From assembly GCA_022796475.1 (NCBI GenBank), contig JAAWIS010000004.1, positions 1 through 64,000 of the forward strand: a stretch of 64,000 bases of DNA, read 5' to 3'. The stretch comes from Lachnospiraceae bacterium (GTDB lineage Bacteria; Bacillota; Clostridia; Lachnospirales; Lachnospiraceae). Of this stretch, positions 17,557 through 26,059 are shown piece by piece. The stretch's first letter is position 1, and each line of letters begins with the position of its first letter. Below the pieces are notes generated by a model, which made no database searches, was not told where the DNA came from, and saw only the letters and a program-made list of their open reading frames with translations. Both the position numbers and the translations under genes were made by a program.

Positions 17557-20487
17557 TTATAATCCGGCAAGGGTGTTGCAAGTTTCATCATACAAGCGAA
17601 GCAGTGTGGGATGGCTGTGCCGGACATATCCTATATTTCTTTCTTTTGAGGCCAGCTCCAGCAGCTTTGCCTGTTCTGCCAGCCGTTCTGCACCAATGGT
17701 CAATGATGTGCTTTTTAATGCATGAACCTTGACCGCATAATCCCCCCAGTTTTCGGTGTCAAACAGGGAAATAATTTCCGCCTTCTTTTCCACAGCCTGG
17801 GAGCAGAACATCCGCAGCATTTCCAAATAAAATTCTTCCTCCCCACAGCAGTAGTCCAGGCCCAACTGTACATTGATTCCTATTTGTGTCAGCTCGTCAT
17901 AAGGCAGAAGAGATTCATTTTCAATCGCATAATCTTCCTGACTGCCATCCTCAGAAAAAGAGTCATACTCTCTGTCATCCTCCTCTGAAAATTCCTCAAA
18001 AGCCTCCTCCATGGGTTCGTCTTTGTATTCTGATAACATTTCATCAGATACTTCATCCTTAGAATCAACCTTATCCTCAAAATCAATCCGACCCTCAGAA
18101 TCAATCTTATCTTCTGGCAAGAGTTTATCAGGCTCCTTAATACCTGACAAAATTTGAGCCGGATCCTTATCCTCCGGATAAAAATCTTCCTTAAACAAGA
18201 AATCATCAGAAGCCTCTTCTTGGTATTTCCTGTCTGGTACAAGGTTTTCAGGTGTTTTTTCCTGACGGCTTTTTCCCGAAGATTTTTTCTTTGAAACAGC
18301 CTCTTCCATTAGAGGAATATCTGCTGATCCCGCATTTTTCTTTCGTTTCTTCTTTTTCTTTTTGCCGCCGGGACTGGCAGCAGATGCAATCGTTTCTTTC
18401 GTAAATCCCTCAAACATTATAGGCGCTTCATCGTACTGAATCTGATGCAGCGGCAGTACTTTTCGCAGTACGCGCTCCAGAACTGCACGCTCAATCGGTT
18501 TTGGTATAAATTCAGTAAATCCTTCATTTCGGAACATTTCTCTTGCACCGCTGATAGTATTTGCTGTCAATGCAATAATTGGCAGTTCCTTAAAAGCTCC
18601 ATCGTTGATTTTGCGGATCTGTTTCAACGTTTCCACACCGTCAAAGCCTGGCATCATATGATCCAGGAAAATAATATCATATGGCGTAGCCGCACACCGA
18701 TCCACAGCCTCTTTTCCGCTGAGACAGGTATCCACCTGGATCCCATAGCTGCCCAGTACCCCTTTGGCAACTACAAGATTCATCTCTTCATCATCAACAG
18801 CCAGAACCCGGACGCCCTCACAGGAAAACGGCTTACGGCCTGCAGCCTGTGCCTCGTCAAATCCGTTTGCCTCTACTTGGCCGTTTAACAGATTTACCAC
18901 GGCAAGAGCAAAGAATGGCTTATGAATCACCATAAGTCTGCTGTTCCGGTTAAGCATAAATTCCCGCTCAGCAATCACAACAACCTGAAGCTTTTCAGCA
19001 AGGTTCTCATAATAAGAAATGTTCTCCTGGTATTCAGCCTGTGTAATAAATACATGGGTAAACGCGTGGTTAGCCAAAAGTTTTTGCAGGCCTTCAAAAT
19101 TATGTGCCTGATATCCCTCAACATGAAGCCCCTTCATCATGTGCAGAATCATATTGTCATAATAGATTCGCACATCATCGCTGACATATTTATCCGGGCG
19201 GAAATAACATGCAATACACAGCTTATCTGGCCGTGAAATTATCATAGCCGGAGTTTCATCCGCCACTCCCTGGGGAATGGTGATTTGGGCATGAAGCCCC
19301 TCCTGCTCTTTGCTGTCAAAGTGGATGAACCCGCCCATAGCATGAAGCAGGCCCCGGGCAATGGGAAGTCCAAGACCAAGGCCGCCAGCAAAACGGCTGC
19401 TTCCGGAATCTGCCTGGTAAAAGTCATCACACATCTGTGTAAGCTGCGAACCAGTCATGCCAATACCGGTATCGTTGATATCAATGATCATATTGATACC
19501 GTAATTTTCTTTTCGATACTGAATGCAGACATTAATTCCGCCTTCTTCTGTAAACTTAATCGAATTTTCCAGAAGAATTTTAAGAATATGAGAAATTTTT
19601 TCTACATCGCCAATCAGAACAGAGGGCATTTTCGGATCTAAATCAAATACCATTTCCAATTGGTGTTTGCTGTTCTGCATAGCAGTCATGGTAATGATAT
19701 CATTCAGCAATGAATTGATTCGGTACGGTTCATTTTCTGCTGTCAGTGTTCCTTCTACGATTTCTGTATAATCAATCATGTTATTGATTTGATTAGACAG
19801 ACGTTTCCCTGCCATCTGTATGGAGTGAATATCTGTCCGGATTTCCCGTGAAATATTTTTTTCCAGGATAACCTCACTGATTCCAAGAACCATATTAATA
19901 GGAGTTCTGAGTTCATGTGATACATTGGACAGAAATTCCGCATTCTGTCTTCCTGTAATTTCCAATTGCGCAAGGGTTTTGTCATACCGTTTCCTTGCCC
20001 CCCGCCTTCTGTTAATACGAAATATTGCGATTGCCATAGAACCTGCAATCAGAGTAGCGCCCATTGCCAGGCGCACCACATCTTGTAAGCCTATGTTGTA
20101 AGTAATGGAATGCAGCACAAAAAAATGATATATCAATTCCAGTACATATAGAACGGCTGTCATATACAACAGCCGCTTTTTATCAAGCATAGAAAAAACA
20201 AGAATAATCATACCGGCTACAGAAGGAATATCAAAAAGAGTGGCCTTATGTACTCCAAAGAAGAAGAAACCAATCATCAGCAGCCCAGAGCATAAATTTT
20301 GATAAAATGTTTCCGAACCAGCCCTTCCGATATGAAGGCACCATACAAGGGTATTGCCGACTAAAATAATAGGAACCATCCACAGTTCCCATGACAGGGC
20401 TAACGTTATAAGAATCAGCATTACGCCAAACATAGTGACTATGCTGGCCAGAAGCAGATGTAAACTCGTCTGACCTTTTGCTCTCAT
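17557..20487 (-). CDS. Membrane hybrid histidine kinase with receiver and HPt domains
   Basis: 976 aa. About five membrane segments (residues 10-155) precede a phosphoacceptor domain (NVSHELRTPINMVLG, His191) and an ATPase domain (ILLENSIKFTEEG, DINDTGIGM, GGLGLGLPIARG). Residues about 420-535 look like a degenerate receiver without the acidic pocket. A true receiver follows at about 558-680 (VLAVDDEEMN, Asp609 in IIFLDHMMPGFDG, PKP). A lysine run (about 709-717), then a long acidic linker to about 865, leads to a C-terminal HPt domain (His922 in VHALKSTSLTIGA). The protein can carry out a complete four-step phosphorelay. It is 2 bp after the response regulator gene and directly abuts the DegV-kinase gene. 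The signal is unknown. Confidence 0.9.
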   Translation of the reverse strand: MRAKGQTSLHLLLASIVTMFGVMLILITLALSWELWMVPIILVGNTLVWCLHIGRAGSETFYQNLCSGLLMIGFFFFGVHKATLFDIPSVAGMIILVFSMLDKKRLLYMTAVLYVLELIYHFFVLHSITYNIGLQDVVRLAMGATLIAGSMAIAIFRINRRRGARKRYDKTLAQLEITGRQNAEFLSNVSHELRTPINMVLGISEVILEKNISREIRTDIHSIQMAGKRLSNQINNMIDYTEIVEGTLTAENEPYRINSLLNDIITMTAMQNSKHQLEMVFDLDPKMPSVLIGDVEKISHILKILLENSIKFTEEGGINVCIQYRKENYGINMIIDINDTGIGMTGSQLTQMCDDFYQADSGSSRFAGGLGLGLPIARGLLHAMGGFIHFDSKEQEGLHAQITIPQGVADETPAMIISRPDKLCIACYFRPDKYVSDDVRIYYDNMILHMMKGLHVEGYQAHNFEGLQKLLANHAFTHVFITQAEYQENISYYENLAEKLQVVVIAEREFMLNRNSRLMVIHKPFFALAVVNLLNGQVEANGFDEAQAAGRKPFSCEGVRVLAVDDEEMNLVVAKGVLGSYGIQVDTCLSGKEAVDRCAATPYDIIFLDHMMPGFDGVETLKQIRKINDGAFKELPIIALTANTISGAREMFRNEGFTEFIPKPIERAVLERVLRKVLPLHQIQYDEAPIMFEGFTKETIASAASPGGKKKKKKRKKNAGSADIPLMEEAVSKKKSSGKSRQEKTPENLVPDRKYQEEASDDFLFKEDFYPEDKDPAQILSGIKEPDKLLPEDKIDSEGRIDFEDKVDSKDEVSDEMLSEYKDEPMEEAFEEFSEEDDREYDSFSEDGSQEDYAIENESLLPYDELTQIGINVQLGLDYCCGEEEFYLEMLRMFCSQAVEKKAEIISLFDTENWGDYAVKVHALKSTSLTIGAERLAEQAKLLELASKERNIGYVRHSHPTLLRLYDETCNTLAGL

Positions 20488-20489
20488 TG

Positions 20490-20852
20490 CTATTGCTCCT
20501 CCAATCCCATGGCAACTCTTTTGAGCAGTTCTTGTGGAAAAAATGGTTTTTTAAGATAATTAACTGCTCCTAAGCTGATAGCAGTCCGCACATCATCTTC
20601 ATATCCGGACGCCGTCAGAAAAATAACAGGAATATCCACATTGGCGTCCTTCATGCGTTTAAAGGTTTCAATTCCGTCCATAATGGGCATTGCTATATCA
20701 AGAAGGATCAAGTCAATTTTTTCATATTTAATCTTATTAAGAGCTTCTCTTCCGGATTCCGCAAGAAGTATATTGTAAAATTTCTCTAAAATCATCTGAG
20801 TTCTCTTCAAATTCATTGCATCATCATCCACTACTAAAATCCGTTTGCGCAT
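20490..20852 (-). CDS. Single-domain response regulator (CheY-like receiver)
   Basis: 120 aa from the ATG at 20852 (MRKRILVVDDDAMNLKRTQM), preceded by AAGGAGG at 8 bases. The ORF-track start 40 codons earlier has no such site. It is a receiver only: acidic pair DD at 9-11, phosphoacceptor Asp52 in LILLDIAMPIMDG, Thr in IFLTASG, Lys in LKKPFF. There is no output domain, so it probably shuttles phosphate to or from the HPt of the next gene product. First gene of the three-gene operon. Confidence 0.9.
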   Translation of the reverse strand: MRKRILVVDDDAMNLKRTQMILEKFYNILLAESGREALNKIKYEKIDLILLDIAMPIMDGIETFKRMKDANVDIPVIFLTASGYEDDVRTAISLGAVNYLKKPFFPQELLKRVAMGLEEQ

Positions 20853-20904
20853 AACAGCAGCCTCCTTATATACTCTTAGGATTTCTCCAACCCTCTTAAG
20901 ATAT

Positions 20905-20933
20905 ATTCTAAAGCAGGATTGTAATAAAATCAA
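20905..20933 (-). promoter_or_regulatory. Promoter of the phosphorelay operon
   Basis: On the minus strand, TTGATT and TAGAAT are spaced by 17 bases, about 50 bp upstream of the response regulator start. This is a good housekeeping-type match. Confidence 0.65.
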
Positions 20934-21143
20934 GTCAAATAATACCCAATATCCGGATCTTCCCCACGCCATGACAAATCTCTTCTATTGGTCACACAAA
21001 AGCTTCATTTTTCTTTCAGCAATTTTTCTGCAGCCTGGAAATTTTCCATTTTTTAATCCTTCCGCAGCTAAATTTTATCTGCCCGCACAATTTCCTATTT
21101 ATGGAAACGCAAAAATACAACACCCCTGCTGCCTTTCAAAACT

Positions 21144-21190
21144 AAAAACGCTTGCCTGCCCCAGCGGAAAGCCGAAGCAAAGCAAGCATT
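21144..21190 (-). terminator. Terminator of the cell-wall repeat protein gene
   Basis: On the minus strand, gcttgc and gcaagc flank a long loop with a smaller GC-rich hairpin and are followed by GTTTTTAGTTTTG. It begins about 14 bp after the stop codon. Confidence 0.75.
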
Positions 21191-21200
21191 TCTTACATAT

Positions 21201-22580
21201 TTAATTATACCAGTCATCCTGGGTCCAGTCCGGTTCCACTGGTTCCCTTCCGGTTATATTGGATACCTCCTGATCGTCAATTTTGACTACCTGTCCGGAA
21301 GCGCCTGTTTTGTACCGGCTGCCGTCGCTCATTTTTACTGTAGTATTTTTCAGTACTTTTCCGGAGCTGTTTACTAATACTCCATAGTCTTTGCCCGGCA
21401 TATTGATAATCTCATACTTATCGTCTTGGGCTGCCTGAACCTTTCCTACATAGTAAAAGTAATTATCCCGTATTCCGGTATAGCCTCTGCCTGCATCTGT
21501 AAAATAGAAAGTGTTCACTTCACCGCTGTCTTCCTGAACCTGCTGGCGGCCTTTATGAGCCCAGCACTCATTCTCATTCCTTCCGAAGTAATAAGAAGTA
21601 TACTCTCCCTCATTTCCTTCATTTAAGTATACTTTTCTAAGACCGTATACTGGATTTCCATATTCGTTAAACAGGTAGGTTTTGCCGCCGATGGTGATTA
21701 AATCCTTAACTGTGGCAGTTCCGTCCTCATCAGCTTTTGGAACGCCTTTGGAGTTAAAATAGTACCAGTGAATCTCACCATCTCCATGCTCCATGCCTCT
21801 AGGCGCCTCTGCTGAATACCATCCAGTTACCATCTTGCCGTTTGAAAGGAAATACCGGTAACCTGTGATCCCGCTGTCCCCTGTTACATTCTTCCAGCCG
21901 TACTGCAAAGCTCCATCCATATTCATACAGTAATAGTCTTTGTCAATCCGTACCACGCCGTTTTCTCCGCCGTCTTCCTTAGGAGTCAGTTTCTTACCGT
22001 TTGATTTAAAGTAGTACCAGTATTGTCCATCATTTTCTGCTAATGAAAACGGATCGTAATCTTCTTCTGAATCCTGGCTGTAGTCCACATCTTCCGGCGG
22101 ATCCAGCCTCTGCCATCCGATCAGCATCTCGCCATCAGAATTGGTATAATATTGATTTTCATCTACCCACCCGGTAAGCATCAGGCCGGTTTCATCAAAA
22201 AAATACCATTTATTATTAATTTTTTTCCAGCCTTCCTTTACTGCCTTACCCTTTCCGTCAAAGTAAAACCAACAGATTCCGTCTGAGTAGTCGGAACCAT
22301 CTAAACGGATCCAGCCGTCGGTTACCATAATTCCGTCAGAATCCACATAGTATTCATCATCTACCCACATATCCGTAGCAATATAGCCGGAACTGTTCAG
22401 ATAGCGCCATTTTCCGTCAGCTCCCTTCTGCCATTGGTTTTTCACAATATATCCATAGTTGTCCTGATACTGCCACTGACCGTTATTTTGAACCCAACCG
22501 GCAGCCGCCCAAACAGAAGATGACGCCCCTAAAGCAAGCGCCGCCGTAAGCACTGCTACTGCAATTCCTTTTTTCTTCAT
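21201..22580 (-). CDS. Secreted cell-wall-binding repeat protein (choline-binding type)
   Basis: 459 aa. A signal peptide is visible (MKKKGIAVAVLTAALALGAS, cut near VWAAAG). The rest is almost all aromatic-glycine repeats of the choline/cell-wall-binding family: GWVQNNGQWQYQDNYGYIV, WRYLNSSGYIATDMW, WYFFDETGLMLTGW, YYCMNMDGALQYGW. No catalytic domain is seen, so it may be a structural or adhesive surface protein. It is paralogous to the protein at 52.2 kb: same length, same signal-peptide-repeat layout, and a shared C-terminal GxGIRDNxxYxxGxxQAA-like segment. Transcribed alone, with its own promoter and terminator. Confidence 0.88.
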   Translation of the reverse strand: MKKKGIAVAVLTAALALGASSSVWAAAGWVQNNGQWQYQDNYGYIVKNQWQKGADGKWRYLNSSGYIATDMWVDDEYYVDSDGIMVTDGWIRLDGSDYSDGICWFYFDGKGKAVKEGWKKINNKWYFFDETGLMLTGWVDENQYYTNSDGEMLIGWQRLDPPEDVDYSQDSEEDYDPFSLAENDGQYWYYFKSNGKKLTPKEDGGENGVVRIDKDYYCMNMDGALQYGWKNVTGDSGITGYRYFLSNGKMVTGWYSAEAPRGMEHGDGEIHWYYFNSKGVPKADEDGTATVKDLITIGGKTYLFNEYGNPVYGLRKVYLNEGNEGEYTSYYFGRNENECWAHKGRQQVQEDSGEVNTFYFTDAGRGYTGIRDNYFYYVGKVQAAQDDKYEIINMPGKDYGVLVNSSGKVLKNTTVKMSDGSRYKTGASGQVVKIDDQEVSNITGREPVEPDWTQDDWYN

Positions 22581-22642
22581 TTCGTTCTCCTTTATCTCTC
22601 TATGCCGCCATCCACAGCATTTCCCGCCCCTACTGCTTTTCT

Positions 22643-22671
22643 ATCCTACTACATATAGAAAATTTTATCAA
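22643..22671 (-). promoter_or_regulatory. Promoter of the cell-wall repeat protein gene
   Basis: On the minus strand, TTGATA and TAGGAT are spaced by 17 bases, about 60 bp upstream of the start codon. Confidence 0.6.
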
Positions 22672-22734
22672 GATTTTTCCTCTGTTGCAACAAATTTTCT
22701 TTTTCAATTTTATTACGTTTTTGCTACGCTTTTC

Positions 22735-23757
22735 CTATCTTCCCCCATTGATTACATCCCAGATCCCAGGCGTATATTTTTTTACCGCAGCAGACAGTCC
22801 AAAGCTGATTCCTACCATCAGCCCCGGCATGAAAAGATAAAGAACTACCGGAACAAGTATGTGATGAGGCAGCAAATATGCCGCCGTTTTATTAAACAAT
22901 CTTACAAATGCAAAATGAACCGCATAAAGAAAAAAGTTATATTCCATCCATGAGCCCGGGGATTTTATCCGGCTTTCGTCTGCTGCCAGCCAAAGTCCAA
23001 GGGGAAGAAACAGCCTGTACAAAACCGTTGTTCCCGGAAGAAAAAATTTTCTGGTTAAGTATAAGTTTAAAAAGCCAAACCCAATCAGCAGACATCCCCA
23101 AAAACACCTGGCCTTTGTCCATTTCTTTTCCCACTGTCTGCCGTGGACTGCCATAAAAGCCCCTATGCTATAGTAAAAAAGGGCATCTTCATTCAAATAC
23201 GGAAAATCTGCCCCCACCCATACTGCCCAAAACACTGCTGTCAGAAAAAGAAGGCCCCTCCAAATTTTTTTAAGCACAAAATACAGTACTGGGGCTAAAG
23301 CTACCAGAAAAATCAACTGCTGCAAATACCAGAATACGTAAAGATACCGATAGTTTATTACAGCATCCAGCAGGTTTCGGGCAGTAAAGGGGATTTTTCC
23401 TTTTCCTACCACCTTGGAGAGAAAGGGCATCTGGCTTCCGATAACATAGCCCATATAATAAATCCCGTTCCAAATCAGATACGGCAGAAGAATGCTTTTA
23501 ACCCTGGATTTCCACTTTGCTTTCAGACCGGTGATATGAAAATTCCGGTAAAACAAATAGGCGGAAATTAAAAAGAAGCCCGGAACAGCAATCTGGCCTA
23601 AGAAATCTCCGAAAAAGCGCTCAAAACCAGCCACGGTCTGACCCTGGCTGGTTTTTCCCAAAAACAATTCCCAATTATACGAATGAACCCAGATTACCAG
23701 AACACTGTACAAAAATGTAAACCAGGTAATTTTATTTCGAAACTGCGCCTCCTCCAT
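22735..23757 (-). CDS. Membrane acyltransferase (acyltransferase family 3)
   Basis: 340 aa with about ten hydrophobic segments across the whole length. The first helix carries the pattern typical of acyltransferase-3 proteins (FLYSVLVIWVHSYNW, with the conserved His), and the next region has GFFLISAYLFYR, like the family's FFFxSGY motif. These proteins transfer acyl groups, often acetyl, to surface sugars or peptidoglycan. The substrate cannot be told. It lies 52 bp downstream of the HAD gene and was probably co-transcribed with it. Confidence 0.75.
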   Translation of the reverse strand: MEEAQFRNKITWFTFLYSVLVIWVHSYNWELFLGKTSQGQTVAGFERFFGDFLGQIAVPGFFLISAYLFYRNFHITGLKAKWKSRVKSILLPYLIWNGIYYMGYVIGSQMPFLSKVVGKGKIPFTARNLLDAVINYRYLYVFWYLQQLIFLVALAPVLYFVLKKIWRGLLFLTAVFWAVWVGADFPYLNEDALFYYSIGAFMAVHGRQWEKKWTKARCFWGCLLIGFGFLNLYLTRKFFLPGTTVLYRLFLPLGLWLAADESRIKSPGSWMEYNFFLYAVHFAFVRLFNKTAAYLLPHHILVPVVLYLFMPGLMVGISFGLSAAVKKYTPGIWDVINGGR

Positions 23758-23809
23758 AGTTCCTCCCCAGCATCCAAGTTAACCTTACAAAATATATCCT
23801 TATAACATC

Positions 23810-24433
23810 TTAAAAAATTTTCGATTCTAATACCTCATTTAGTTTAATCTCCAGTTCCCGCTTGTTTCCGCGGTAAACAAATCCCTCCATTTTGCAGTTC
23901 TTTGCCCCCTGGATATTAAGAGGCTGATCATCAATAAAGAAGCATTCCTCTGGCTTCAAAGAAAACTTCTGAAATAACCGGTTATAAATTTCCTTCTGGG
24001 GTTTTAAGCATTGTTCAGCAGCCGAAAATAAAATCCCGTCAAAGCACTCTACTCCAGGGATCACCTGCTGAAAACAGGTCAGCAGCCGGACAGAAGCATT
24101 GGAACAGAGATAAATTCCGCAGCCATGTTCCTTCAGCCGCAAAACAAGTTCTTCCATTCCCTCCATTTTCCACATGTTATACTCATGCCAATGCCAAAAA
24201 CAAAGGGCCGCCATTTCTTTTGCGTGTTCCGAAGGAAGCCTTTCCTGCATTCGCTTAAGCGCTTCCTCCTCTGAAATCACTCCCATATCAAGAAGTACCC
24301 ATTCCGGAGAAATAAAGACACTGGTACATACTTCTTTTCGTTCTTCTTCCTCTGTTATAAAATGATGGCAGACCGCATCTGCCACATAGTCTACCAAAAC
24401 TTTCCCCATATCAAATACTATGTTTTTAATCAT
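23810..24433 (-). CDS. HAD-superfamily phosphatase, YihX-like
   Basis: 207 aa from the ATG at 24433 (MIKNIVFDMGKVLVDYVADA). The ORF-track extension of 20 codons is not homologous to the family. HAD motif I is FDMGKVLVDY with Gly in place of the second Asp, as in YihX-type and epoxide-hydrolase-like members. Motif II is IYLCSNAS, motif III lies near LKPQKEIYN, and motif IV is CFFIDDQPLNIQGAK. It probably dephosphorylates a small sugar phosphate. The substrate is unknown. Confidence 0.85.
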   Translation of the reverse strand: MIKNIVFDMGKVLVDYVADAVCHHFITEEEERKEVCTSVFISPEWVLLDMGVISEEEALKRMQERLPSEHAKEMAALCFWHWHEYNMWKMEGMEELVLRLKEHGCGIYLCSNASVRLLTCFQQVIPGVECFDGILFSAAEQCLKPQKEIYNRLFQKFSLKPEECFFIDDQPLNIQGAKNCKMEGFVYRGNKRELEIKLNEVLESKIF

Positions 24434-24452
24434 GTTCTTATCCCCTGCAAAA

Positions 24453-24493
24453 ATTGTCTTTTGCTTTACAGGAAGCGATTTCCTGTAAAGCAA
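24453..24493 (-). terminator. Strong hairpin between yajC and the HAD gene
   Basis: A perfect 14-bp inverted repeat (ttgctttacaggaa / ttcctgtaaagcaa, 5-base loop). On the minus strand it is followed by AAGACAATTTTTG, so the T-run is several bases away. It probably ends the secDF-tgt-yajC transcript, perhaps with some read-through. Confidence 0.65.
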
Positions 24494-24537
24494 AAAGAGC
24501 TATACACCGCTATTACGCGCCGCACAGCCCTTAAGGT

Positions 24538-24819
24538 TTATTCTGGCTTTTCCACCTGTACGATGGCCTGCTTCTGCATGGGAATCCGGCAATTCTTATT
24601 GCTGCCAAATTCTACAATCACGGTGTCATCGGTCATGTCGATAATCACACCATAAAATCCGCTGCTGGTCAGTACCGTATCCCCTACAGCAATGCTGGCC
24701 ATCAGCTCCTCATGCCGTTTCTTCTCTTTTTTCTGTGGACGGAACGCAATAAAATACATCAGTCCAAAAAGAAATACAAAATAGAGAATTATGCCCATAG
24801 GCCCTCCAAATGCGTTCAT
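24538..24819 (-). CDS. yajC: Preprotein translocase accessory subunit YajC
   Basis: 93 aa. One N-terminal membrane helix (IILYFVFLFGLMYFIAFRPQ) is followed by RPQKKEKKRHEELMASIAVGD and the conserved GDTVLTSSGFYGVI segment. YajC associates with SecDF and SecYEG. It lies 38 bp downstream of tgt. Confidence 0.95.
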   Translation of the reverse strand: MNAFGGPMGIILYFVFLFGLMYFIAFRPQKKEKKRHEELMASIAVGDTVLTSSGFYGVIIDMTDDTVIVEFGSNKNCRIPMQKQAIVQVEKPE

Positions 24820-24857
24820 AGTAATTTCCTCCTTCTATTCTTTCGCCTGCCGTCATT

Positions 24858-25997
24858 TTACTGCTTCGGCCCTGCTAACATCCCGGCAATTTTTTCTGCC
24901 TTATATTCCTGATAGCGATGCTTCTCAATCGCACAGCGAATCTCTTCCATCATTGTATTATAAAAATACAAATTATGCAAGACACATAATCGCATTCCCA
25001 ACATCTCTTTTGCCTTCAGCAAATGCCGGATATAGGCACGGCTGTAGGACCGGCATGCCGGGCACTGGCAGCCCTCTTCTATTGGCCGGGGATCCAACTC
25101 ATACTTCTGATTAAACAGATTTAACTTTCCCTGATTAGTATATACATGCCCATGGCGGCCATTTCTGGAAGGGTATACACAGTCAAAAAAATCCACTCCC
25201 CGATCTACCGCTTCCAGAATATTAATCGGGGTTCCCACCCCCATCAAGTAAGTTGGTTTTTCCTTGGGAAGGCAGGGAACCGTCACATCCAGAATGCGGT
25301 ACATTTCTTCATGGCTTTCTCCCACAGCCAGTCCCCCTACAGCATAGCCATCTAAATTAAGCTCTCCGATTTCCTTTGCATGGCGGATTCGGATTTCTTC
25401 TTCCACGCCTCCCTGGTTAATTCCAAATAAAAGCTGTTCTTTATTAATGGTATCCTCCAGCCCATTCAAACGGTCCATCTCCCTTTTGCACCGGTAGAGC
25501 CATCGGGTTGTCCGTTCTACACTGCGCCGGATATATTCATGGTCAGCGCGGCTGGGAGGACATTCATCAAACGCCATCGCAATGGTAGAGCCTAAATTGG
25601 ACTGAATCTGCATGCTTTCCTCTGGACCCATAAAAATTCTGTGTCCGTCTATGTGGGACTGGAACGTAACCCCTTCTTCTTTGATTTTTCGCAGGCCTGC
25701 CAGGGAAAACACCTGAAAACCGCCGGAATCTGTGAGAATCGGCCGGTCCCAATTCATAAATTTGTGAAGACCTCCAAACTGCTTGATCAGCTTATCTCCT
25801 GTCCTAACATGAAGATGATACGTATTGGAAAGCTCCACCTGAGTTCCGATGGTTTTCAGATCATCGGTGGAAACGGCGCCTTTAATGGCAGCTACCGTTC
25901 CCACATTCATAAATAACGGAGTCTGAACTGTGCCGTGAACCGTTTTCAGTTCTGCCCGCTTCGCCCGCCCGTCTTGTTCCAAAATATGGTATTCCAT
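24858..25997 (-). CDS. tgt: tRNA-guanine transglycosylase
   Basis: 379 aa from the ATG at 25997 (MEYHILEQDGRAKRAELKTV), which has CAGGAG nearby. The ORF-track start 14 codons upstream lacks a site. It exchanges guanine for a queuosine precursor at the wobble position of GUN-anticodon tRNAs. Catalytic Asp lies in LTDSGGFQVFSL, substrate pocket in GINQGGV, nucleophile Asp in FFDCVYPSRNGRHGHVYT, and zinc ligands in CQCPACRSYSRAYIRHL. It lies between secDF and yajC. Confidence 0.96.
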   Translation of the reverse strand: MEYHILEQDGRAKRAELKTVHGTVQTPLFMNVGTVAAIKGAVSTDDLKTIGTQVELSNTYHLHVRTGDKLIKQFGGLHKFMNWDRPILTDSGGFQVFSLAGLRKIKEEGVTFQSHIDGHRIFMGPEESMQIQSNLGSTIAMAFDECPPSRADHEYIRRSVERTTRWLYRCKREMDRLNGLEDTINKEQLLFGINQGGVEEEIRIRHAKEIGELNLDGYAVGGLAVGESHEEMYRILDVTVPCLPKEKPTYLMGVGTPINILEAVDRGVDFFDCVYPSRNGRHGHVYTNQGKLNLFNQKYELDPRPIEEGCQCPACRSYSRAYIRHLLKAKEMLGMRLCVLHNLYFYNTMMEEIRCAIEKHRYQEYKAEKIAGMLAGPKQ

Positions 25998-26059
25998 AAT
26001 TCTCCTGTCTTTTTGCTGTTTGGAATCACAAGCCAGCATTTTACATACTATTCCATTTC

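Larger units (their letters stand above)
20853..21200. other. Intergenic region between cell-wall protein and phosphorelay operon
   Basis: 348 bp without a gene. It contains the phosphorelay promoter (20905-20933) at the left and the terminator of the cell-wall repeat protein (21144-21190) at the right. The middle 200 bp show no recognisable feature. Confidence 0.6.
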
